From the NCBI GenBank assembly GCA_029261455.1, contig JAJDBH010000124.1, positions 1 to 55,034 on the forward strand: DNA of 55,034 nucleotides. The letters run 5' to 3'. The notes under the pieces were generated by a model that worked only from the letters and a program-made list of their open reading frames with translations, was not told where the DNA came from and did not search any database. Made by a program: the position numbers and the translations under genes. Of this stretch, positions 1 through 7,600 are shown piece by piece; the stretch's first letter is position 1, and every line of letters begins with the position of its first letter. The stretch is from Nitrospinaceae bacterium (GTDB lineage: Bacteria; Nitrospinota; Nitrospinia; Nitrospinales; VA-1).

Positions 1-354
1 GGGAAAAATTTATTCACAGGCACACATTTCCCTCATGAGTTCTCTCTCTAACTTAATGAATTTGTTGACGTTTGTCAAGCTATTACAAAATTTTGACGCA
101 TCGATAAGGTCCTCTTCTTAGTTGCAATAAATTTAAGCCCGGACCCGTATGAAAACAACATGAAAAGACAGACTCCCATAATTATTGAAAGTCCTATTAT
201 TATTTTCGGATAATTCGAGAAAGACCTTTAAATAATTATGTTTCCCCACTCGCTGTGGAGGCTATGAAGGCAATTACTCATTGGCCCCACGCCTAGTGGG
301 CGTATATAATGGCAGAATCAAAAAAAATGAAGTTGTTCGGGAAAGGAAACTATT
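1..354. other. Leading intergenic region
   Basis: No convincing gene is visible. Bases 65-78 form a perfect inverted repeat (TTGAC, 4-nt spacer, GTCAA) that could be an operator, and a second TTGACG lies at 93-98; neither has a clear -10 partner. A CCAC/GTGG hairpin is at about 246-259 and a stronger palindrome at 286-300. A 23-codon frame (309-380) beginning ATGGCAGAA overlaps the start of the next gene in another frame and could be a leader peptide, but nothing proves it is translated. Confidence 0.4.
284..301. repeat. Palindromic repeat copy 1 (CCCAC-GCCTA-GTGGG)
   Basis: A perfect 5-bp stem, CCCAC at 286-290 and GTGGG at 296-300, has loop GCCTA. The same core, CCACGCCTAGTGG, recurs at 863-875 on the other side of the next gene, preceded in both places by a GGCTAT sequence 20-25 bases upstream. 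This looks like a small family of REP-like intergenic palindromes. Confidence 0.6.
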
Positions 355-738
355 TTGAGCGCACAATCATTATTGAATGAACTTATACCGCATTTACCGA
401 TCCGTGCTTATGGGCGCGGGGCCGTGTTGACCCTGCTCCGTGAAATGGGGTTCCAAGTCAAAAATAAAACTCCACTGGAAGTGATCGATATTTATCGTGA
501 TGATAACTCCGGTGAACTGGTTTGCAAACTGAGTCCCGATGGAAAAGGTGAGTTCACTGCCGCACTCACCAACCTGAAACGAGACATCACCCATCCGCTT
601 TATCGTAAAGTCAAAAACTATCAGGTCGAAGTATCTGAAGCACTTGGTAAACTTGATGTGGAAGACAACCGCCAAAGCAGTATCGATCAGGAAGATCGAG
701 ATGGCTTCCGTGTTGGAGATTTATATAAGAATAAGTAA
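355..738 (+). CDS. Conserved-looking hypothetical protein (127 aa)
   Basis: I do not recognise this protein. The frame opens with TTG at 355, preceded by AAAGGAAA about eight bases upstream, which is a fair ribosome binding site; no in-frame ATG lies before it. The product is soluble and charged, with no signal peptide, membrane segment or cysteine-rich motif. The N-terminal 35 residues look helical, the middle (residues 40-75) looks like beta strands with an SPDGKGEF turn, and the last 25 residues are acidic and probably disordered. It stands alone, flanked on both sides by copies of the same palindrome, and faces the radical SAM gene tail to tail. TTG start and lack of homologues I can name keep confidence moderate. 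Confidence 0.6.
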   Translation: MSAQSLLNELIPHLPIRAYGRGAVLTLLREMGFQVKNKTPLEVIDIYRDDNSGELVCKLSPDGKGEFTAALTNLKRDITHPLYRKVKNYQVEVSEALGKLDVEDNRQSSIDQEDRDGFRVGDLYKNK

Positions 739-856
739 CTCACACCTTGCTCGCGATGGCGTGCAAGAGTGCTTGGTCCTCTAACGAGGGAGATAGGCAA
801 CAACGGCGTATATTAAGCCAAGATAACTATAGTTTGCCCAACCAGGCTATTGCCAG

Positions 857-880
857 TCGGCTCCACGCCTAGTGGGCCGA
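857..880. repeat. Palindromic repeat copy 2, possible terminator stem
   Basis: CGGC-t-CCAC and GTGG-GCCG pair around GCCTA, giving an eight-pair stem with one bulge. It lies between two convergent genes, so it may end transcripts from either side, although there is no long T run. The sequence GGCTATTGCCAGTCGGCTC just before it recurs with one base missing at 30785-30802. Confidence 0.6.
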
Positions 881-887
881 GTGAGGG

Positions 888-2228
888 TTAGTCTTTTTCT
901 GAATTGATGAATTTTTTCAGGAAGGGGAACATGGCGCCGCGTTTTTCTATCATTTCTTCGCGCGACTTTTTCACTACTGCTTCGTCGATGAGGCGGATGT
1001 CGCGTTCGGCGGCAAATTTCTCGATACCCTTAACGACCATGCCACGGGCGAAAGAGGGGATGCGTTCGAGCCGGCCTTTGGCTTCTGGTGTCCACTGTGT
1101 TTGGAATTCGACTTCAAGTCCGAGAGTGTCTTCGACTTTTAAAGTGATGGCTTTACCGCCGTATTTTCCGGGTTCGTAATCACAGGAAGGGTCGGGGTCC
1201 ATATAGTTTCCGGTTTCGGCAAAAGCTCGGGCCCGGCAACCGGAACACATGGCAGAAAATTCACAGGTTCCGCATTTACCTTCGAGTCCTTTGCGGTCGC
1301 GCAACTGAATCATCAGTGGCGCGTTTTCCCAAAGGTCTTTAAAGCTTCTGGATTTTAAATTGCCCACCGACTCTTCAATGAAGGGGCAGGGGGTCAGGTT
1401 GCCTTCTGGTGAAATGCGGCTGTAATGCGTGGCCGCCGGGCATCCGCCGGAATAGGTGCGGGTGTAAACAGATTCGGGATCGTTCTCGTAAACAACGCGC
1501 TTGTATTGCGGAGCGCATTTGGAGTTGATCATCAACTTGCCTTTATATTTCATCTGTTGCTCATAAAGCATTTTCAAAGCTTCTTCATAAGCGGCGTTGG
1601 AGATGTCGGTGTTGCCTTGTCCACGTCCGGTGCAGACCAGAAAATATAAATTGAAAGCGATGGCACCAATCTTTTCGGTGAACTCAACCACTTCTGGGAT
1701 TTCTTTATAGTTCATATCCGAGACGGACATTTGCACGAGAAAATCGACGCCGACTTCGTTCAGAATATCGAAAGCGTCCATAGAAAGTTCCCAGGCTTTA
1801 TCTACGCCGCGAAACTTGTTGTGCTTGTCTGGGTTCATCGAGTCAATGCTGATTCCTACACCATGCGCTCCGGCGGCTTTTATTTTCTCGGCATTAACAC
1901 GGTTGATCATGGTGCCGTTGGTGCCCAGCACGACCATAAATTTTCTGTCGGCGGCGTAACGGATGATCTCATAGATATCTGGACGAAGAAGCGGTTCGCC
2001 ACCTGTGAGAATGAGAAACGCGTTAGGATTAACTTCCGCGATCTGATCGATCACCTTGAAGCATTCTTCCGTATTCAATTCGTCGGTTTTGAGGCCGCCG
2101 CGAAAGTCGGCATCGAGATAGCAGTGGTCGCAATTGAGGTTGCACCGCTTGGTGAGGTTCCATGATATCGAGTAAGCGCGGAAGTCCATTTTTTCCGGGC
2201 TGATTTCTAATGTCGGCGTAGAATCCAT
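888..2228 (-). CDS. Radical SAM/SPASM enzyme with C-terminal PCP_red domain
   Basis: This 446-residue protein carries the radical SAM cluster motif CNLNCDHC (C-x3-C-x2-C, about residues 29-36) and the GGEP motif that helps bind S-adenosylmethionine. It continues with a SPASM region having two cysteine groups (GCPAATHYS...TPCPF and CGTCEFSAMCSGCRARAF...SCDYEP) that should hold auxiliary 4Fe-4S clusters. This layout is that of the NirJ/AhbC/AhbD group, which modifies haem precursors. The last 70 residues (WTPEAKGRLERIP onward) match the PCP_red domain found at the end of the light-independent protochlorophyllide reductase subunit BchB. That fusion supports tetrapyrrole chemistry, but the exact reaction cannot be told from sequence. 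It is divergent from the cytochrome lipoprotein gene, separated by under 90 bp. Confidence 0.85.
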   Translation of the reverse strand: MDSTPTLEISPEKMDFRAYSISWNLTKRCNLNCDHCYLDADFRGGLKTDELNTEECFKVIDQIAEVNPNAFLILTGGEPLLRPDIYEIIRYAADRKFMVVLGTNGTMINRVNAEKIKAAGAHGVGISIDSMNPDKHNKFRGVDKAWELSMDAFDILNEVGVDFLVQMSVSDMNYKEIPEVVEFTEKIGAIAFNLYFLVCTGRGQGNTDISNAAYEEALKMLYEQQMKYKGKLMINSKCAPQYKRVVYENDPESVYTRTYSGGCPAATHYSRISPEGNLTPCPFIEESVGNLKSRSFKDLWENAPLMIQLRDRKGLEGKCGTCEFSAMCSGCRARAFAETGNYMDPDPSCDYEPGKYGGKAITLKVEDTLGLEVEFQTQWTPEAKGRLERIPSFARGMVVKGIEKFAAERDIRLIDEAVVKKSREEMIEKRGAMFPFLKKFINSEKD

Positions 2229-2312
2229 GTTAAATTGGGGCTCAGATGGCCCTTTCCTATTTTAATTAGGTGATTGATGAAAGCTTGCACCTATCATAGA
2301 AGGTTTCCCTCA

Positions 2313-3125
2313 ATGAAACAAATATTTTGCGGGTTTATGACCCTGTTGTTGGCTTTCGGGATTTCAGCCTGTTCTGCGCCTAAAAAAGTAGGAGTGGGGG
2401 CAGAGAGGATTTTCAGGATCACGCATGCAGATTCTGCAGGACGGATGTTTTCAGAAATATGGACTGCGCCGAAACTCGACTCTCTAGGAATGCAGGAAAC
2501 TTCCAGTGAATATTTTGACCGAGCCATGCACATGAGTGACTCGCGATTTACAGCCATTGCCCTTTCCCGATTATTGACGGAGTTCACATTGAAACGTGGC
2601 GAGGATGCGGTGCTTTTAAATTGCTTTGATGATTACCAAGGGATTTTATCTCTCAATGATATCTACAAATATGATTTGCGGCTGGCGACAAAGATAAAAC
2701 TGGTATCTGGGAACTCTAAACCAGACTGGTTGAATCCGCTACTCATCCTGGTTCCTGATGGTAAACGACCGCCTTTTCAGGAACGATTCATGACAGCAAA
2801 TATTCGCGAGTTGAAATTTGTTCGACTCAATGACTATTACGCACCGTTGGAAAATATTGCAGGGACTTCTCCGAAAGCTCAAGAGGGGTTGGAAGTTTTT
2901 AAAGACAACTGCCTGTTCTGTCATTCTCTAAAGGGCAGAGGAGGCAATAAAGGCGTGCAGTTGCTGGAGGCGTATGATTTTTCTTACAAGCCCGACCAGA
3001 TTCGAATGCTGGGAGACTTTAGAGATTTCCACAATAAAGATAACCCAGATAAACAGGATGTTGACCAGTTTGTTACTCAGGAAAAACTGGAACGCGTTGT
3101 GGACTTTCTAAAGAATTTCGACTAA
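2313..3125 (+). CDS. Cytochrome c-type lipoprotein with a molybdopterin-fold-like N-terminal half
   Basis: The start at 2313 is preferred over the in-frame ATG at 2274-2279 because it puts a lipoprotein signal right at the N-terminus: MKQIFCGF, a hydrophobic stretch, then the lipobox AFGISAC. The mature protein should be anchored in the membrane facing the periplasm. One haem c site, CLFCH, lies about 60 residues from the C-terminus. The middle (GYQ/DYQGILSLNDIY, then LILVPDGKRPPFQERF) resembles the core of the oxidoreductase molybdopterin-binding fold of sulfite-oxidase-like proteins; the molybdenum-ligand cysteine may be the one at NCFDDY, but I cannot confirm it. Likely a small periplasmic electron carrier or a subunit of a redox enzyme encoded elsewhere. 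Confidence 0.7.
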   Translation: MKQIFCGFMTLLLAFGISACSAPKKVGVGAERIFRITHADSAGRMFSEIWTAPKLDSLGMQETSSEYFDRAMHMSDSRFTAIALSRLLTEFTLKRGEDAVLLNCFDDYQGILSLNDIYKYDLRLATKIKLVSGNSKPDWLNPLLILVPDGKRPPFQERFMTANIRELKFVRLNDYYAPLENIAGTSPKAQEGLEVFKDNCLFCHSLKGRGGNKGVQLLEAYDFSYKPDQIRMLGDFRDFHNKDNPDKQDVDQFVTQEKLERVVDFLKNFD

Positions 3126-3148
3126 CTCAAGAATTAAGGGAAGTAAGC

Positions 3149-3925
3149 TTAGGCCTTAGGGACTTGAACCCCTTTAGAGTCCAAGAATTGTTTGAAGGTC
3201 GGGTCGTTGAGGATATGTGGAGAGATTGGCATATTGGCCGGCAGTCCTTCAAGGTTGGGACCGAACATGCTCTTTACTTTATTAGGAAGCGCAATGCCTT
3301 TCGACTTGAAGTAGGTCAACACTCCCGGCTCGAAAAGGATATGCGGCGGGAGATCTTCAGTTTTTATTTGAGAGCTGGCAACCGGTGCAGGAGCCGGGGC
3401 TGAACGGAACCTTGGTTTTGGTTGACGGCGTTGTGGTGGAGAAACCCGCTTTGTTTGCCGTGTTGTTTGGCGATTTGCCGCGATGTTTTGGGCGACCTCG
3501 ACATTTCTTCCTCCTGATAAAAGCCAGATCCTGCTGGTTGCAAGGTTGTCGGTCCAGACTTCTACCCGGCTGAATCCTTTTAAAAGATCGCGTATGGCGG
3601 CTTCCCAATTATCGGCCTGTATGCGTGCGCTAAAGGGAACTGTTTCAAGCGAAGGGTCGATGGAAAATAAGATCCCCGTTTCATCTTGAACATTTCTTAA
3701 AACGTCCAGCAAGGTCAGGTCTTCAAATTGGAGGCTGATTCCCTCTGGTTCAGTTTTGGTTTTATATGTAGGATTGGAGAGGATAGTCGGGGCGGGGCTG
3801 GGTGCTATTTCCGATATCGGAGATTGTTTCTGTTCTTTCAAATCCAGAAAGCGCGCATCGGCAGTCACCTGCCACAGTACAAACCCGGCACCAAGAACAA
3901 TCCCTGTCTGGATAAAACGTTTCAT
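3149..3925 (-). CDS. Periplasmic protein with secretin/TonB short N-terminal (STN)-like domain
   Basis: A signal peptide (residues 1-24, ending near TADA) is followed by a proline-rich linker. Then comes an STN-like domain at about residues 62-125, with the pattern ISLQFEDLTLLDVLRN, typical of the small domains before secretins and TonB receptors. A basic, proline/arginine-rich linker (150-185) follows. The C-terminus holds two similar units, LPPHILFEPGVLTYFKSKG and ISPHILNDPTFKQFLDSKG, which look like an internal duplication. There is no secretin pore domain, so this is not a secretin itself; it may assist an envelope assembly or pilus system. No such genes are next to it. Confidence 0.65.
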   Translation of the reverse strand: MKRFIQTGIVLGAGFVLWQVTADARFLDLKEQKQSPISEIAPSPAPTILSNPTYKTKTEPEGISLQFEDLTLLDVLRNVQDETGILFSIDPSLETVPFSARIQADNWEAAIRDLLKGFSRVEVWTDNLATSRIWLLSGGRNVEVAQNIAANRQTTRQTKRVSPPQRRQPKPRFRSAPAPAPVASSQIKTEDLPPHILFEPGVLTYFKSKGIALPNKVKSMFGPNLEGLPANMPISPHILNDPTFKQFLDSKGVQVPKA

Positions 3926-4159
3926 CCCGATCCTCCACTACCGAGAAATATTATTGGAATTATAGGTGAAAAGTTAGGTAAAGGGAAGGGGAAGAAAGGA
4001 GGTTTTCCTTTTTATTTTTTAGGGCATTATCTGGCTTCCAGAGGGTTTCATCAATCACATTGAATTATCCGCAGTTATGGAGGTGGTTGTTTTTCTTAAG
4101 GAAGTCTTCAATACTGAGTGAGCCTGAATAACAGCTGATAATTATTGAATTAATGACAG

Positions 4160-4720
4160 CGACCATTAGTTTTAGCCAATTCAAATTCATGTGAGGCTTC
4201 TGCAAATTTTTCTGTGGAACTAAATATTTCCCAACAAAGAATGCCCGGACTTTGAATCAGGAACCTGGTTAAGGTATATGCGAATGGTTGTTTCTGCTTC
4301 ATCTCAGTCTTTCATCAAAACTCCCCAGAATAAACAGCAATAACGAAGAAAAATAGAATAGTCCCGCCAGTCCAGAGCTTCGACTGGAAATATAGGTCAC
4401 GGTTTCGGCGTGTACCGGGCTCAGTGCAAAGAAGAGGGTAGTGAGAACCGCTACTGGGCCCGCCGCCTGTTTGCCCCATTCGATTCCTCTAAGGATAGTT
4501 ATTTAAGAGATAAAATATGGTGAGGCTGGTAAAAAGTACAGGAAAATATTGACCAGATGATAGCCGAGTGAGTCCGTTTTCCTTGTGCGTAATTGATGGC
4601 GAAGCTGAGATAATACAGGTGGTGGTTACGAGGGGGGCTCAAAATACTGTTCGCCGCTTTGTGCGATCTCTGTTTTTGCGATCTCTGTTTTGATGACTCT
4701 CTGTATTTTATATTATCAGT
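4160..4720 (-). pseudogene. Decayed TPR membrane glycosyltransferase (PMT/TMTC-like)
   Basis: No intact gene spans 3926-4795, but protein-like segments of one family appear in order in different minus-strand frames. They are YYLSFAINYAQGK (about 4610), TDSLGYHLVNIFLYF (about 4560), TSLTIFYLLNNYP ending at a stop (about 4510), then GIEWGKQAAGPVAVL and LSPVHAETVTYISSRSSGLA (about 4480-4340). This is the N-terminal signature of TPR-containing integral membrane glycosyltransferases: RP-x-YLSFAINY, GYHLVNI, then HPVH-TEAVTYISGRSD. Further on, near 4164-4240, a frame reads SSTEKFAEASHEFELAKTN, a good TPR helix pair. At least three frame changes and stops separate the parts, and most of the gene is lost, so it is a dead remnant. 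Confidence 0.7.
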
Positions 4721-4728
4721 TATCGCAA

Positions 4729-4768
4729 AACATAAAAATGGCTCACGGTCAGAAACCGTGAGCCATTT
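4729..4768 (-). terminator. Strong hairpin terminator after the collagen-like gene
   Basis: AAATGGCTCACGGT (4736-4749) pairs perfectly with ACCGTGAGCCATTT (4755-4768) around a five-base loop. On the minus strand the stem is followed by a T-rich run (ATTTTTATG), which fits a Rho-independent terminator for the gene ending at 4796. Confidence 0.85.
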
Positions 4769-4795
4769 ATTGAAACTCAAAGTTTTAGTAAGACT

Positions 4796-5875
4796 CTAAA
4801 AATCATTAATGCAAATTGCTGAGACAGTATAGGAAAATGCAGCAGGATCAGTGAACCCTCTAACAGCCCATTGGTCGATTGTTGATGGACCAGAATCAAG
4901 AAGAATTTCTCCATCGACACCTCCATTCATTATGACACCTCCACCGACTACTACTTTCCCGGAAGGGCAATTTGCGGATTTAGCATAAAAAACGGAACCT
5001 GAGTTGGGAAATGTTTGTTTGATTAATTCATATCCCTGTGTTGGCACCGTTGGAGCCGTTGTCAAATCAAAAGAAGAAACGCCATTGCTGTTCAGGAGGT
5101 GGAAGCGGTGTGCTTGCTGCCCACTGGCAATGATGCTTGACGGGACCCAGATATCGAGGGTGTTGGAGTCTAAAACTACAACATTGTCTCGCTGTGACTG
5201 GTCCGGATGAGTGTTCAGCAGGGTATTGAAGTGGGTTATATTCGGTGGGGTGGTCCCATCGGCAGAAAGTCCTTCACCCTCTATTATAAATGCTTCGTAA
5301 GCTGGGACTTGAGTCTCAACACAATTCACGGGTTGCCCTGAACTGTCTGTTTCACAAGTTTCTTCGGTAAAGAAAACAGGGATTTGGTTACAGAATTCTG
5401 TCCCTGAAGGGTCTGTAGGGTCCGTTGCACAATGTTCTTCGAAGGAAATGGGTACTGGAATCTCTTGACAGAATGTCCCAATAATGTTCGTGAAACAGCT
5501 CTCAACTGTTAGTGGGGGGAGTTGACTGATGCGCCTTATTTCAACGTTATCGTTACCGTCGTTGCCTCCATTCGCGCCAGCTACACCCTGTGGACCTGTT
5601 GGACCTGCGGGACCTGTTGCACCTGTTGCACCGGGGGCACCATCAGCGCCATTAGTGCCTGGCAACCCTTGAATACCTTGTGGGCCTGGATCGCCCTGTG
5701 GTCCAGGTGCCAACTCTATATTAGCCAGATCCTGTTCCAGTGAGTCTATTTCCGCCTGAAGAGCGGCTATCTGGGCAGGGATTCCACTATTTCCTCCGTT
5801 ATTACCGCCACCCCTTCTATTCTTGATAACTTTTTTGATTTTGACCTTTTTCTTTAAAGTTATCGTGCCGTTTTT
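4796..5875 (-). CDS. Collagen-like secreted protein, main body (frame broken upstream)
   Basis: The frame is open from a TAA at 5876-5878 down to 4796, and no ATG lies at its beginning; only a TTG at 5713 could start it internally. From the N-terminus it holds a lysine-rich stretch, a GGGNNGGN linker, a short coiled coil (IAALQAEIDSLEQDLANIE), and about 15 Gly-X-Y collagen triplets (GPQGDPGPQG and so on). A cysteine-rich segment follows, then a C-terminal globular domain ending in CPSGKVVVGGG...VSAICIND, a module common at the ends of secreted bacterial proteins. The lysine-rich start matches the end of the signal-peptide frame at 5860-6045, so the two are one gene (about 416 residues) split by a frameshift at the A7 run 5871-5877. 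Confidence 0.75.
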   Translation of the reverse strand, partial: KNGTITLKKKVKIKKVIKNRRGGGNNGGNSGIPAQIAALQAEIDSLEQDLANIELAPGPQGDPGPQGIQGLPGTNGADGAPGATGATGPAGPTGPQGVAGANGGNDGNDNVEIRRISQLPPLTVESCFTNIIGTFCQEIPVPISFEEHCATDPTDPSGTEFCNQIPVFFTEETCETDSSGQPVNCVETQVPAYEAFIIEGEGLSADGTTPPNITHFNTLLNTHPDQSQRDNVVVLDSNTLDIWVPSSIIASGQQAHRFHLLNSNGVSSFDLTTAPTVPTQGYELIKQTFPNSGSVFYAKSANCPSGKVVVGGGVIMNGGVDGEILLDSGPSTIDQWAVRGFTDPAAFSYTVSAICINDF

Positions 5876-6045
5876 TTATCTATGGTGACCTTTTTCTTGA
5901 TCGTTTTTTTAACGACCTTTTTTTTCTGTTGGGCTTGTGCGTGGGTAACGAAGCTCAGGCCATTCGAGAAACCTGTGAAGTTTATAGTCAGAAATAAAAA
6001 GGAGATGCAAAAAATATTAAACAGGCGCGAAGTAATAATTTTCAT
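5860..6045 (-). CDS. Signal-peptide N-terminal piece of the collagen-like protein
   Basis: This 61-codon frame starts at an ATG with a strong ribosome binding site (AAGGAGAT, 6054-6061). It codes for a signal peptide ending at about THAQA-QQ, then a lysine-rich tail (KKKVVKKTIKKKVTIDKK) and a stop. The lysine-rich pattern continues in the -1 frame as TLKKKVKIKKVIK, so the stop results from the A7 run at 5871-5877. One extra A, or a -1 slip on AAA AAA A, would join it to the collagen body. Sequencing error, slippage-based phase switching or a real null allele cannot be told apart here. Confidence 0.65.
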   Translation of the reverse strand: MKIITSRLFNIFCISFLFLTINFTGFSNGLSFVTHAQAQQKKKVVKKTIKKKVTIDKKTAR

Positions 6046-6061
6046 GAGGGCAAATCTCCTT

Positions 6062-6418
6062 TATTCTTGAAACATTAGTTTAGGTAAATTTGAAAGCTTA
6101 TACTGCTTGTGGTTTTACTTGTCTATTTAAATTTACATGCTTTTACTAGCACTATTATTTGGTATGGGCAAGTGATTAATAGTCAACTATTGTTGCATTT
6201 AGGTTGGTTTTAGTCTTGGTTGGGGGAAATACTTTGATAGGCCGATAGTTATTCCTTTTGAGAAACCACTAATTTTTTTACATAAAACTGAAAATATCGG
6301 ATTGCTAATATTGTTTTTTGGCTTCACTAAACCAATGATTTTTGCTTTCCGGCAGAGCAGGGTCCATGCTATTGTGGATGCTTCTATAAACTTGTTTAAC
6401 TTTATGTGGGTGTAGTTA
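6062..6418. other. Intergenic region between collagen-like gene and fxsA
   Basis: This AT-rich stretch holds the promoters for two divergent genes, but I could not pick out a clear -35/-10 pair. No gene, repeat or structured RNA is visible. Confidence 0.3.
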
Positions 6419-6814
6419 ATGTCTTTACCGATTACGGCTATTTTTGCTCTGGGAACAGGGATTGAACTTTATGGATTAAAATATGTTAGCGATGGTATTA
6501 GTATTCTGAATACCGTTTCGTTGATCATGTTCACTTTTCTAGTGGGAATTGTTGTCAGCCGAAGTTATGGCAAAGAGGTCTTTGAGAAAATGCAGAGGCA
6601 ACTGAAATCACGCGAAGCCCCTGGTGACGAGGCACTGAATGGAGCCGTAATGGGAGTGGCCAGCATGCTTCTCATTACTCCGGGTGTGGTGACTGATCTG
6701 ATAGGACTCCTAATCATGACCCCGCTAACCCGTGGAATCTTCAAGAAAATAGCCTTGAATATTGCCAAGGATAGAATCCAAACAGGACAACCCTATTTCT
6801 TTTTTAAGGATTAG
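6419..6814 (+). CDS. fxsA: FxsA family membrane protein
   Basis: The 131 residues match the FxsA family in length and layout: two N-terminal hydrophobic helices, a cytoplasmic stretch with RQLKSREAPGDEALNG, and the hallmark third segment ASMLLITPGVVTDLIGLLIMTP followed by the C-terminal R-G-x-F. FxsA is an inner-membrane protein whose overexpression relieves exclusion of phage T7 by F plasmid; its normal role is unclear. It is the first gene of a plus-strand run, nine bases before the methyltransferase. Confidence 0.88.
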   Translation: MSLPITAIFALGTGIELYGLKYVSDGISILNTVSLIMFTFLVGIVVSRSYGKEVFEKMQRQLKSREAPGDEALNGAVMGVASMLLITPGVVTDLIGLLIMTPLTRGIFKKIALNIAKDRIQTGQPYFFFKD

Positions 6815-6823
6815 CGGATTGCA

Positions 6824-7600
6824 ATGGCTCCTGAAGCCGAGATAAACCTTGTTTGTAAGATAAAGCGATGGCTCACCGGCTGTACGCTGAGTGCTTTTTT
6901 TCCTCCCCGAAACCTCAGAGATGAACTGCTGGATCTTGATGAAGCTCCTTATGAGGAGGTCCGTGATAGTTTGCAGGATGTTGCTACTGTCAACCGCTAT
7001 TTGAGCGGATACCGGGTTCTGCTCCGACATGTTGAACCTTTCTTGGAATCCCATAAAGCCAATCGCCCGTTCAGAGTGCTGGACGCGGCCACGGGGTCTG
7101 CCGATCAGCCTGTAGCACTCGTCAAGCTAGCGCGAAGGATAGGGGTCCCTATTCAAATTATTGCTATTGATATCAATGCCAAGATGCTCAAGCTGGCTAA
7201 AGAGGAGATTGCCTCTTATCCCGAGATTCAACTGGTGCAATGCGATATTCTTTTGCTGCCTTTTAAGGAGGACAGCTTCGATTTGTCGGTCAACTCTTTA
7301 TCCCTGCATCATTTCAGCTGGGAGAAGGTGGTGGCGATTTTGCGCGCCATTTATAAGGTCGGGAAATTGGGCATGGTGGTGAACGATTTGCACCGGAGCC
7401 GGATAGCGCATGCTGTGATTTTTGTTTTGACTCGGATTTTTACCCGCAACCGACTGACCCGTTATGACGCACCGGTTTCGGTGATGAACGCTTTCACACC
7501 TAAAGAATTTCGAGAGCTGGCTCGGCAGGCGGAAATTGAACCTCATGAAATCCACCGACACTTTCCCTACCGCATCGCTTTGCTTGGACGCAAAACATGA
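6824..7600 (+). CDS. Class I SAM-dependent methyltransferase
   Basis: A Rossmann methyltransferase core runs from about residue 80. It has LDAATGSADQP as the SAM-binding loop, IIAIDIN as the acidic second strand, VQCDILLLPF as motif II and DSFDLSVNSLSLHHF as the post-strand-4 segment. The N-terminal 75 residues are a helical cap (FPPRNLRDELLDLDEAP) seen in methyltransferases that sit beside geranylgeranyl-reductase-like flavoproteins in polyketide or lipid-modifying clusters. The stop overlaps the next start by four bases (ATGA), so the two are co-translated. The substrate is probably a lipid or quinone-like molecule; this is inference from the partner gene. Confidence 0.8.
   Translation: MAPEAEINLVCKIKRWLTGCTLSAFFPPRNLRDELLDLDEAPYEEVRDSLQDVATVNRYLSGYRVLLRHVEPFLESHKANRPFRVLDAATGSADQPVALVKLARRIGVPIQIIAIDINAKMLKLAKEEIASYPEIQLVQCDILLLPFKEDSFDLSVNSLSLHHFSWEKVVAILRAIYKVGKLGMVVNDLHRSRIAHAVIFVLTRIFTRNRLTRYDAPVSVMNAFTPKEFRELARQAEIEPHEIHRHFPYRIALLGRKT

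Noticed and set aside
4499-4780. 93-codon minus-strand frame as a gene
   Set aside because: Only its middle part looks protein-like, and that part belongs to the decayed glycosyltransferase; the frame also starts inside the terminator hairpin.
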